Part shown: piece by piece, positions 1 to 5,444 of the stretch | Position numbering within the stretch: position 1 is the stretch's first letter | Layout: each line of letters starts with the position of its first letter | NCBI GenBank assembly: GCA_964473895.1 | Contig: CAYYRE010000152.1 | Location: 1 to 7,132, forward strand | DNA from: Sulfidibacterium sp964473895 | GTDB lineage: Bacteria > Bacteroidota > Bacteroidia > Bacteroidales > F082 | Length of the DNA stretch: 7,132 bases | Direction: 5' to 3' | Program-made: the position numbers and the translations under genes | Notes under the pieces: model-generated | Database searches by the model: none | What the model saw: only the letters and a program-made list of their open reading frames with translations | What the model was told of the DNA's origin: nothing

Positions 1-2
1 CG

Positions 3-65
3 AAAAGGCAGCGGAAATACGGAAAACCCGGCGTAAACCTTTCAGGTCTTGTTCGACCTGAAAGG
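3..65 (+). repeat. Palindromic intergenic repeat, copy 1, with conserved left flank
   Basis: Perfect 11-bp arms, CCTTTCAGGTC (38-48) and GACCTGAAAGG (55-65), enclose the loop TTGTTC. The flank plus left arm (3-48) matches 2175-2219 with four substitutions and one gap over 46 positions, so the repeated unit is longer than the hairpin. A T-run does not follow, so it is not a simple terminator. Other copies lie at 527-554, 2207-2253, 2318-2363 and 2409-2471. Confidence 0.8.
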
Positions 66-74
66 AGAAGAAGT

Positions 75-89
75 GTTCGACCTGAAAAG
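75..89 (+). repeat. Partial copy of the repeat's right arm
   Basis: GTTCGACCTGAAA at 75-87 repeats bases 51-63 exactly. It is a half copy without its left arm, 24 bp downstream of the full one. The copy at 2409-2456 has a similar trailing half copy at 2457-2471, so full palindrome plus half palindrome may be one standard unit. Confidence 0.6.
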
Positions 90-151
90 TGAAGGAAAAT
101 CCGCCCGGCAGTTCAATGGTCTTGTTGATTGCAATTCAATTTGTTGCAGAT

Positions 152-172
152 ATTCGGATAACATATCCGAAT
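152..172. repeat. Short hairpin or operator-like palindrome
   Basis: ATTCGGATA and TATCCGAAT form perfect 9-bp arms around ACA. No T-run follows on either side, so it does not look like a terminator. A protein-binding palindrome is possible but no adjacent gene supports this. Confidence 0.4.
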
Positions 173-238
173 GAGCTAAAGTTTTGTTTCAAACCTGTCC
201 GTTTTGTTTTGTGCCGATAAACCCGAAAAGCCTAAAAG

Positions 239-265
239 GGGCAATGCCAGTAGCATTGCCCGAAA
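239..265. terminator. Possible weak terminator hairpin
   Basis: GGGCAATGC (239-247) and GCATTGCCC (253-261) form a perfect 9-bp stem with a 5-base loop. The rightward flank is AT-rich but has no immediate T-run, so termination is only suggested. It could end a transcript entering from the left of the window. Confidence 0.3.
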
Positions 266-526
266 TAAATAATTTTTCATACTTGTTTTTTAATATTTGA
301 TTATTATTGTTGTAATTGGGTGCCCCCCTATTATTAGAACTAAATTAAATTTTAAAATTTTAAATTAAAAACAGGAAAAAGCAGGATTTGGCAGATGGAA
401 GGCGATGAGTTCACATCCCGTGCAGGTTTTCAGGAACAGGATAAATTTACCCATTTCGGGCTCCCAGCACGAAAAACTATTTTTACAATTCATAAAATGA
501 ACCTTTTAATATACAGCCTTACGCCG

Positions 527-554
527 CCTCTCAGGTCTTGGCCGACCTGAAAGG
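527..554. repeat. Palindromic intergenic repeat, copy 2
   Basis: CCTCTCAGGTC (527-537) and GACCTGAAAGG (544-554) pair at ten of eleven positions around TTGGCC. It lies 16 bp beyond the stop codon of the leftward membrane protein gene, so it could affect the 3' end of that transcript. The leftward flank has no T-run. Confidence 0.7.
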
Positions 555-570
555 GGATATTAAAACCCAA

Positions 571-816
571 CTAATATAGCCCTTTATGAGATCTTCTATT
601 ATTCTTTTTCGCCATTCTAACCTTTAAATAAAAGCCTAAAGTTGAAACAGCAGCCATAAACATAGATATTTCATTATATTTTTTAAATAGTGATATGGTA
701 TAATATCGATTGTAATGCATAACCACAACTGCCCAGATCATATTGTAAAAACCCGTAATGATTATAAAGACACTAAAGTAAATAAAAGCCCAAAGCCATA
801 TTTTTTTCCTGTTCAT
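571..816 (-). CDS. Small membrane protein of unknown function (81 aa)
   Basis: I do not recognise a family. The protein starts with a short basic stretch (MNRKK), followed by a long hydrophobic segment at about residues 6-33 and a second one at about 51-66. The C-terminus is strongly basic (KKNNRRSHKG). By the positive-inside rule both ends would be cytoplasmic, with a short external loop. It lies 45 bp downstream of the lipoprotein gene on the same strand, so the two are probably co-transcribed. No strong ribosome binding site precedes the ATG, which is usual in Bacteroidota. A small two-segment membrane protein after a larger secreted protein could be an immunity or accessory partner, but this is inference. 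The AT-rich composition matches the lipoprotein gene. It may also be a poorly conserved ORF. Confidence 0.6.
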   Translation of the reverse strand: MNRKKIWLWAFIYFSVFIIITGFYNMIWAVVVMHYNRYYTISLFKKYNEISMFMAAVSTLGFYLKVRMAKKNNRRSHKGLY

Positions 817-861
817 CTTTTATAAATTTTTAAAAATCTGTTTCTTTTTTAAAATAGTTTA

Positions 862-1695
862 TTACCCGGCGGTCACCAATCCTGAGAATCCAGAATTAAC
901 AGCTGATTCACCTGCAACCAGCACCAATGCCCCCCATCCAACAGGGCCTAAAAAAGCACCGGATATGGCAACCCCTACCATACCGATACTCATACTGGCA
1001 GCATCTGCCACCAAAGCAGCACCAAGCGGGGGCAACTCAAAATTAACATCTTTCATGCTCTTACTCTTACTGCTACTAGTATTTTGTACCTTTAGCAAAA
1101 AAGAATATCCTTTTCCACTACCTCCTACGCTTTTGGGAAACCAAAAATAAGCAGAAGCTTTTAATGTTTCACCATATGTTTTTAATATCACCAATTCATC
1201 ACCTCCAAGATGGAGGGATAAAGCGGTTTCCAAACTATCTACAAAATCGTTCAGTTTGCTACAGCTCATATTGTTCATCTTAGCCTCTTTCGTAGCCAAT
1301 GCAATAGACTCAATAAGTAACTTTTTATTACTCAACTTACTTGAATTAATTTTATTTATTAAGTCATTAGAATTAACAATTTTAATAGCAGAGTCTTGAG
1401 AATTCTTAAAGCTTTTATGGTAGTAACTTCGTAAAATTTTTTCTTTTTGCTGGTAAGAGATACCTTTCAAATCTGATTTTAAAAATGCTTGTTTAAACTT
1501 TAAAATTTTACTTTCATTTGAATCAAAATCATAATGGCTAATTATATTTTCCAAGTATTCATTATGTAACAGTGCCAATTTTGTTATTTTAACATCTTTG
1601 CTATCCTTAATAGTCGGGGCAGTCTTTTGGCATCCGGCAAAAATAGCTACCCCAAAAAACAATGCAATGCTTAATATAAATAATTTCGGCTTCAT
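862..1695 (-). CDS. Lipoprotein with glycine-rich hydrophobic C-terminus (277 aa)
   Basis: The N-terminus is a lipoprotein signal peptide: a basic start (MKPK), a hydrophobic core and the lipobox FAGC, with Cys22 as the expected lipidated residue. No acidic cluster follows the cysteine, so the surface-export signal known from some Bacteroidota is not evident. Residues about 30-150 are lysine- and serine-rich and probably helical. Residues about 155-205 contain the GGDELVILKTYGE and AYFWFPKS stretches and a GGSGKG turn. From about residue 224 to the end the protein is hydrophobic and rich in Gly and Ala, with small residues spaced as in glycine-zipper membrane segments (for example GVAISGAFLGPVGWG). 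I do not recognise a named family. The 81-residue membrane protein gene follows after 45 bp. AT-rich codon use differs from hutU and suggests an accessory gene. The signal peptide placed directly after the first ATG supports this start. Confidence 0.8.
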   Translation of the reverse strand: MKPKLFILSIALFFGVAIFAGCQKTAPTIKDSKDVKITKLALLHNEYLENIISHYDFDSNESKILKFKQAFLKSDLKGISYQQKEKILRSYYHKSFKNSQDSAIKIVNSNDLINKINSSKLSNKKLLIESIALATKEAKMNNMSCSKLNDFVDSLETALSLHLGGDELVILKTYGETLKASAYFWFPKSVGGSGKGYSFLLKVQNTSSSKSKSMKDVNFELPPLGAALVADAASMSIGMVGVAISGAFLGPVGWGALVLVAGESAVNSGFSGLVTAG

Positions 1696-1783
1696 ATTAT
1701 AAATATTTTAATTATTCCCTACTCTTTTAAGGTTTTTCGGATCCACCTGTTTCTTTTCAAGGGTTGAAACATCCTCAATGATT

Positions 1784-1805
1784 AGCTATTTTTTCGCAAA
1801 TAGCT
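1784..1805. repeat. Hairpin or operator-like inverted repeat
   Basis: AGCTATTT (1784-1791) and AAATAGCT (1798-1805) are perfect 8-bp arms around a 6-base spacer. It lies about 90-110 bp upstream of the lipoprotein start and no T-run follows the stem. It could be a regulatory site for that gene. Confidence 0.35.
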
Positions 1806-1865
1806 CAGCGTGCCTCATTCTGTACTATTTAACTTCCAAAACCGGCAAGTATAAATTTAGCTTCG

Positions 1866-1873
1866 TATCTTTG
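1866..1873 (+). promoter_or_regulatory. Orphan Bacteroidota-type -7 box
   Basis: TATCTTTG matches TAnnTTTG exactly. A -33 TTG at the usual spacing is not clear. A start about 5-8 bases further on would fall at the beginning of the stem TACCTCCTTT. No convincing gene lies downstream on this strand before hutU. Confidence 0.45.
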
Positions 1874-1879
1874 CCGCAT

Positions 1880-1977
1880 TACCTCCTTTCTTTGTTTTGT
1901 GTTTGTCTATTCGCATAATCATTTACATTTCAATCAAAGGAGGTATTTTTACTCCTACGGAGTATTTTTCTCCCTTT
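1880..1977 (+). promoter_or_regulatory. Competing hairpins resembling an attenuator or short transcript
   Basis: TACCTCCTTT (1880-1889) is perfectly complementary to AAAGGAGGTA (1936-1945), which is followed by five T. TACTCC (1950-1955) is complementary to GGAGTA (1959-1964), again followed by five T. The GGAG in the first right arm can instead pair with CTCC in the second left arm, and GGAG at 1959-1962 with CTCC at 1970-1973. Two terminator-like stems and alternative pairings in 100 bases resemble an attenuator, or a roughly 70-base RNA with paired ends. No leader peptide or regulated gene was identified. Confidence 0.35.
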
Positions 1978-2174
1978 ATCGAATTTTCATTCAATTCACT
2001 TAAAACCGGTTTTGGATGTATCAGCAGGGTGGTTTGGGCTCTGTTGATTTATTTTGCAATACTAAAAGAAAAAAAACAGAAAAACAAAGGATTGTTGAAA
2101 ATTTAACAAAAATTTTTCGTACATGAACGCATGATTCTTGGTGTGAACAGGTTAACGAAATAATTTTTTTATCA

Positions 2175-2253
2175 AAAAGGTGGCGGAAATGCGGAAAACC
2201 GGTGTAAACCTTTCAGGTCGAAGCAGGCTGGTGCAGGAGCGTCCTGAAAGGTT
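2175..2253 (+). repeat. Palindromic intergenic repeat, long-loop variant
   Basis: AACCTTTCAGG (2207-2217) and CCTGAAAGGTT (2243-2253) are perfect 11-bp arms around a 25-base spacer. The spacer and right arm contain a smaller hairpin, CAGGA-GCG-TCCTG (2234-2246). The left flank plus arm (2175-2219) is a close copy of bases 3-48, so both loop variants descend from the same unit. Confidence 0.8.
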
Positions 2254-2317
2254 GAGAAAGAAGATTTTATATTGTCGTTAGCTGATGAATAATATCATCC
2301 GAACTTATTCCGCTTTG

Positions 2318-2363
2318 CAGGTCGAAGCAGGCTGGTGCAGGAGCGTCCGGAAAGGTTGGGAAA
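2318..2363 (+). repeat. Second long-loop repeat copy, direct repeat of 2214-2259
   Basis: This segment matches 2214-2259 at 44 of 46 positions, with the first 31 bases identical, at an offset of exactly 104 bp. Its left arm is incomplete because the preceding bases read CTTTGCAGG rather than CTTTCAGG. Confidence 0.8.
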
Positions 2364-2408
2364 ATAGGGTCTGTCTTTTGTACCTTCCTGTTAAATAATA
2401 TCACACTG

Positions 2409-2471
2409 GCTTTTTCCACCTTTCAGGTCTTGTTCGACCTGAAAGGTGGAAAAAGCGTTCGACCGGAAAGG
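2409..2471 (+). repeat. Long perfect palindrome plus half copy
   Basis: The arms at 2409-2429 and 2436-2456 are perfectly complementary over 21 bp around TTGTTC. The inner 11 bp are the family core CCTTTCAGGTC and the outer part (GCTTTTTCCA) is specific to this copy. GTTCGACCGGAAAGG (2457-2471) is a trailing half copy with one base changed. It is the longest perfect hairpin seen in the window. Confidence 0.85.
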
Positions 2472-2697
2472 AGATGTTCCCTGCGGCAGGGACCGAAGGA
2501 ATTCCTTTGGAAGATAGAGCGGATCAGCCCGCAGGACGGGAGCGGCATGGAAACCGGCGGAGACGGGGCGACCGGAGGAAGCCTCCGGAAACGCCTTAGC
2601 TGACACCGCCCCTGCCGTAGGCCTGTGAGCGATAGCCCGTGAAAGCCTGTGCGCCGGCCTGCCCAACCAATACGGGTCGGGCAGGCCCGCCCAAAAA
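2472..2697 (+). repeat. GC-rich intergenic element A
   Basis: This block is much richer in G and C than the DNA on its left. It directly follows the palindromic repeat and ends with GCCCAAAAAA. Its core (2546-2593) is about 80 percent identical by eye to the reverse complement of 4849-4894. It contains the hairpins CCGGAGG-AAG-CCTCCGG (2572-2588) and GGCCTGCCC/GGGCAGGCC (2656-2664 and 2679-2687). Open frames cross it but look fortuitous. It could be a mobile-element relic, a repeated structured RNA or a degraded gene. Confidence 0.6.
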
Positions 2698-2740
2698 AGA
2701 TTTTCAACAAGGCATAATAAAATTTCAAACGCCTTTTTCG

Positions 2741-2748
2741 TAATTTTG
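2741..2748 (+). promoter_or_regulatory. Probable hutU promoter -7 box
   Basis: TAATTTTG matches TAnnTTTG and lies 16 bp before the hutU ATG, implying a leader of only about 10 bases. No clear -33 TTG is present at the expected spacing. Confidence 0.55.
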
Positions 2749-2764
2749 CCCAAAACAAAACGCC

Positions 2765-4777
2765 ATGAACCTTCAAGATTTTCAGGCGGCCATTTTGCGG
2801 GGCATCCCCGATGAACTGCCTGCTGCCAAACCTTACGATACCAACATCAACCACGCTCCCGTCCGACGCGACATCCTGACACCGGAAGAAAAACGACTGG
2901 CACTGAAAAATGCGTTGCGTTATTTTCCGGAAAAATTTCACAAAACACTGGCACCCGAATTTGCCGAAGAATTGAAAAAATACGGCCGGATTTATATGTA
3001 CCGGTTCCGCCCCGACTATGATATGTACGCCCGCCCCATCGACGAATATCCGCACAAAAGCCGGCAGGCGGCCGCCATTATGTTAATGATTCAAAACAAC
3101 CTCAACCCGGCGGTGGCACAACATCCGCACGAGCTTATTACCTACGGCGGCAAAGGCTCTGTCTTCATGAACTGGGCGCAGTATCTGCTCACCATGCAGT
3201 ACCTCGCCACCATGACCGATGAACAGACGCTGGTGATGTATTCGGGACATCCGCTGGGGCTGTTTCCTTCGCACAAAGAAGCGCCGCGGGTGGTGGTTAC
3301 CAACGGCATGGTGATCCCCAATTATTCAAGCCAGGACGACTACGAACGGTTTAATGCCCTCGGCGTAAGCCAGTACGGACAAATGACCGCCGGCTCGTAC
3401 ATGTACATCGGCCCGCAAGGCATCGTCCACGGCACCACCATCACCGTGATGAATGCCGCCCGTAAAACAGCCAAAAAGGGCGAAGATCCGTTTGCCGGAA
3501 AATTGTTTGTATCTTCGGGCCTCGGCGGCATGTCGGGAGCACAACCCAAGGCCGGTAACATTGCCGGTGTTATTTCGGTGGTGGCCGAAATTAACCCCAA
3601 AGCGGCACAAAAACGCTACGACCAGGGCTGGGTGGACGAAATCTATACCGACCTCGACCAACTGACAGCCCGTATCCGCCGCGCCAAAACTGCCAAAGAA
3701 ACAGTATCCATGGCCTACCAGGGCAACGTAGTGGAGCTGTGGGAAAAACTGGATCAAGAAAATATTTATGTGGATCTCGGCTCCGACCAAACCTCACTGC
3801 ACAACCCCTGGGCAGGCGGTTATTATCCTGTGGGACTGAGTTTTGAAGAATCGAACCGGCTGATGGCCGAAGATCCCGAAACATTCAAAGAAAAGGTACG
3901 CCATTCGTTGCGCCGGCAAGTAGCCGCCATCAACAAACATACGGCACGCGGTACTTACTTTTTCGATTACGGCAACGCTTTCCTGCTCGAAGCTTCACGC
4001 GCCGGTGCCGACATCATGGCCGGCGATGGTGTCAATTTCAGGTATCCATCCTATGTCCAGGACATCATGGGGCCGCTCTTTTTCGATTACGGTTTCGGCC
4101 CGTTCCGCTGGGTGTGTACCTCCGGCAAACCCGAAGACCTGGCCCTTACCGATGAAATTGCCACCGATGTACTCGAAAAAATCATGGAAACGGCTCCGGA
4201 TGAAATCCAAAGCCAAATGGCCGACAACATCGCGTGGATCAAAGGCGCACAGCAAAACCATCTGGTGGTAGGCTCGCAAGCCCGTATCCTGTACGCCGAT
4301 GCCGAAGGCCGTATCAAAATCGCCTCGGCGTTCAACCAGGCCATCCGCAACGGCCGCATTTCGGCCCCCATTGTCCTCGGTCGCGACCATCACGATGTCT
4401 CGGGCACCGACTCCCCTTTTCGCGAAACGTCCAACATTTACGACGGTTCCAAATTCACCGCCGACATGGCCATTCAAAACGTCATAGGCGATGCCTTCCG
4501 CGGCGCCACCTGGGTATCTATCCACAACGGCGGCGGTGTCGGCTGGGGCGAAGTAATAAACGGCGGTTTCGGCATGGTCCTCGATGGTAGCGAAGAAGCA
4601 CAGCGCCGCCTGAAAGCCATGCTCTACTGGGATGTCAACAACGGCATCACCCGCCGCAGCTGGGCCCGCAACCCGGGAGCTTTGTTCGCCGCCAAACGCG
4701 CCATGCAAAACAACCCGGCCCTCAGGATTACATTGCCCCACATTGCCGACGACAAGTTGATAGATTCGCTGTTTTAG
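2765..4777 (+). CDS. hutU: Urocanate hydratase, long form (670 aa)
   Basis: Urocanase (EC 4.2.1.49) adds water to urocanate to give 4-imidazolone-5-propanoate, the second step of histidine degradation, using tightly bound NAD+ in the cytoplasm. Family hallmarks are visible: YGGKGSVFMNW (127-137), SGHPLGLFPSH (160-170), the TAGSYMYIGPQGIVHGT stretch (208-224), the glycine-rich NAD+ region GLGGMSGAQP (252-261), GPFRWVCTSG (445-454), LGRDHHD (538-544) and GATWVSIHNGGGVGWG (580-595). At 670 residues it is about 110 longer than the usual bacterial enzyme and near the size of animal UROC1, with an extended N-terminus and a long insertion around 300-400. The active-site cysteine position of the Pseudomonas enzyme aligns with Asp441 here, while Cys451 lies just after RWV. 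The protein opens in frame at the first ATG. No other hut gene is in the window, so it is transcribed alone or its pathway partners are elsewhere. GC-rich repeat elements lie on both sides. Confidence 0.97.
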   Translation: MNLQDFQAAILRGIPDELPAAKPYDTNINHAPVRRDILTPEEKRLALKNALRYFPEKFHKTLAPEFAEELKKYGRIYMYRFRPDYDMYARPIDEYPHKSRQAAAIMLMIQNNLNPAVAQHPHELITYGGKGSVFMNWAQYLLTMQYLATMTDEQTLVMYSGHPLGLFPSHKEAPRVVVTNGMVIPNYSSQDDYERFNALGVSQYGQMTAGSYMYIGPQGIVHGTTITVMNAARKTAKKGEDPFAGKLFVSSGLGGMSGAQPKAGNIAGVISVVAEINPKAAQKRYDQGWVDEIYTDLDQLTARIRRAKTAKETVSMAYQGNVVELWEKLDQENIYVDLGSDQTSLHNPWAGGYYPVGLSFEESNRLMAEDPETFKEKVRHSLRRQVAAINKHTARGTYFFDYGNAFLLEASRAGADIMAGDGVNFRYPSYVQDIMGPLFFDYGFGPFRWVCTSGKPEDLALTDEIATDVLEKIMETAPDEIQSQMADNIAWIKGAQQNHLVVGSQARILYADAEGRIKIASAFNQAIRNGRISAPIVLGRDHHDVSGTDSPFRETSNIYDGSKFTADMAIQNVIGDAFRGATWVSIHNGGGVGWGEVINGGFGMVLDGSEEAQRRLKAMLYWDVNNGITRRSWARNPGALFAAKRAMQNNPALRITLPHIADDKLIDSLF

Positions 4778-4790
4778 CTTTTTATTTTTT

Positions 4791-4960
4791 GGGCGCCCGG
4801 GCGTAGCCTCCGTTATAGTCACGCCCCCGGAAAACGGTATTCCGCAACGGCTTTCCGTGGGCTTCCTCTGGTCGCCACGGCCCGCCGGCTCCATATCCGT
4901 TTCCGGGCCCGTGAGCTGCCACTGCGGCTACTGGCGCAATGTATCCGTTTGGCAGACAGG
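4791..4960 (-). repeat. GC-rich intergenic element B, inverted relative to A
   Basis: Read on the minus strand, the core (4849-4894) is related to element A and shares CCGGCGG, GGCGACC, GAGGAAGCC and CGGAAA in the same order. Both elements end in GCCCAAAAAA. Its own stem pairs CCGTGG with CCACGG around the GAGGAAG segment, in a different register from A. The palindrome CGCCCGGGCG (4794-4803) lies near its end. It starts 14 bp after the hutU stop codon. Confidence 0.6.
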
Positions 4961-4986
4961 TACCGGCAGATCATTATGTTGATGCG

Positions 4987-5102
4987 GTAAATCATGAACA
5001 TCAATGAATGAATAATGATTTACGAAGAGGCCCTTTGTAAATCTAAAATCGTTTTCGTTCATCAACATTCACTATTCAAATCAAAAAAATCTAAGATCGT
5101 TT
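4987..5102. repeat. Cluster of short AT-rich direct and inverted repeats
   Basis: GTAAATCAT (4987-4995) is the inverse of ATGATTTAC (5015-5023), and GATTTAC (5017-5023) is the inverse of GTAAATC (5037-5043). AAATCTAAAATCGTTT (5039-5054) recurs at 5087-5102 with one change, 48 bp away. The function is unknown; it may be a dispersed intergenic repeat or a binding-site cluster. Confidence 0.5.
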
Positions 5103-5391
5103 ATAACACAATGAACCATAGCTGTTTATTCTTATCCTCAAAAGTTGGACGCAGCATCGGTAATTTGCAATAAATTATAAACCGGCAAATAAATTCCGGA
5201 TATTCCCCTTTCGGAAGAACCCGTCCCGCTTTACCGGGAGGTGTAGAGGCAGATATATCAAAAAGATACGGATTTTCCGGTTTATCAGGTAGTTCAAGTA
5301 AACTTGGTTTCGTAAACGCGCATAAAAATCAGCTGTTAAAATAAGAATAAGCAGATTCATCACCCGAAAGAGTCCAAACCGAAATATTTTA

Positions 5392-5399
5392 TACTTTTG
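5392..5399 (+). promoter_or_regulatory. Probable mrp promoter -7 box
   Basis: TACTTTTG matches TAnnTTTG and lies 45 bp before the mrp ATG, implying an AT-rich leader of roughly 40 bases. A clear -33 TTG is not seen. It probably serves both mrp and the NifU-like gene. Confidence 0.55.
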
Positions 5400-5444
5400 T
5401 AACATCAATTTTTATAATCGTTATTTAATCTAAATAAAAATAAA

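Larger units (their letters stand above)
1..570. other. Gene-poor intergenic region with hairpins and repeats
   Basis: No convincing coding region was found on either strand. The stretch holds a palindromic repeat near its left end, a partial copy of that repeat, two further hairpins (152-172 and 239-261), a very AT-rich patch around 341-370 and another palindromic repeat next to the end of the leftward gene pair. The left edge may be the flank of a gene outside the window. Confidence 0.6.
1696..2764. other. Gene-poor region of about 1.07 kb rich in repeats
   Basis: No convincing gene was found. From left to right it holds a short hairpin (1755-1769: TTTCAA, GGG, TTGAAA), an 8-bp hairpin (1784-1805), an orphan promoter-like box followed by competing stems (1866-1977), a weak TTG-started frame (1897-2106), palindromic repeats (2175-2471), a GC-rich element (2472-2697) and the hutU promoter. 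No TAnnTTTG box was found on the minus strand ahead of the lipoprotein gene. Confidence 0.6.
4778..5444. other. Intergenic region between hutU and mrp
   Basis: No convincing gene was found. The left part is GC-rich element B. The middle holds a cluster of GTAAATC and AAATCTAA repeats. The right part is AT-rich and carries the mrp promoter. No standard terminator stem with a T-run follows hutU directly. Confidence 0.6.

Noticed and set aside
341..370. Apparent AT palindrome
   Set aside because: Most of it is a mirror arrangement of A and T runs rather than an inverted repeat, as expected from low-complexity AT-rich DNA.
395..550. 51-residue plus-strand frame starting with ATG in the left intergenic region
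   Set aside because: It runs into the palindromic repeat, has no recognisable domain and no promoter box. Purine-rich bases upstream are the only point in its favour.
965..1150. 61-residue plus-strand frame
   Set aside because: It is antisense inside the lipoprotein gene, whose signal peptide and length are far more convincing, and its translation is low-complexity leucine.
1897..2106. 69-residue plus-strand frame downstream of the orphan promoter
   Set aside because: It has only a TTG start without ribosome binding site and crosses the two terminator-like stems. A short hydrophobic stretch alone does not make it a gene.
2207..2471. Possible CRISPR array from closely spaced repeats
   Set aside because: Repeat copies differ in structure, spacing is irregular and spacers are not of uniform length. 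No cas gene is in the window.
2391..3055. Two minus-strand frames over the GC-rich element and the start of hutU
   Set aside because: They cross the palindromic repeat and element A, and one runs antisense into hutU. High GC content keeps frames open by chance.
3995..4894. 299-residue minus-strand frame
   Set aside because: It is antisense to hutU for most of its length, and hutU is unmistakable. The long open frame reflects GC-rich codon use.
4819..5004. 61-residue minus-strand frame in element B
   Set aside because: Its frame differs from the one in which elements A and B look similar, and it has a basic low-complexity translation. A coding role is unsupported.
5175..5408. 77-residue minus-strand frame upstream of mrp
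   Set aside because: It overlaps the mrp promoter, has no recognisable domain and no promoter of its own. Hydrophobic residues are expected from AT-rich DNA.
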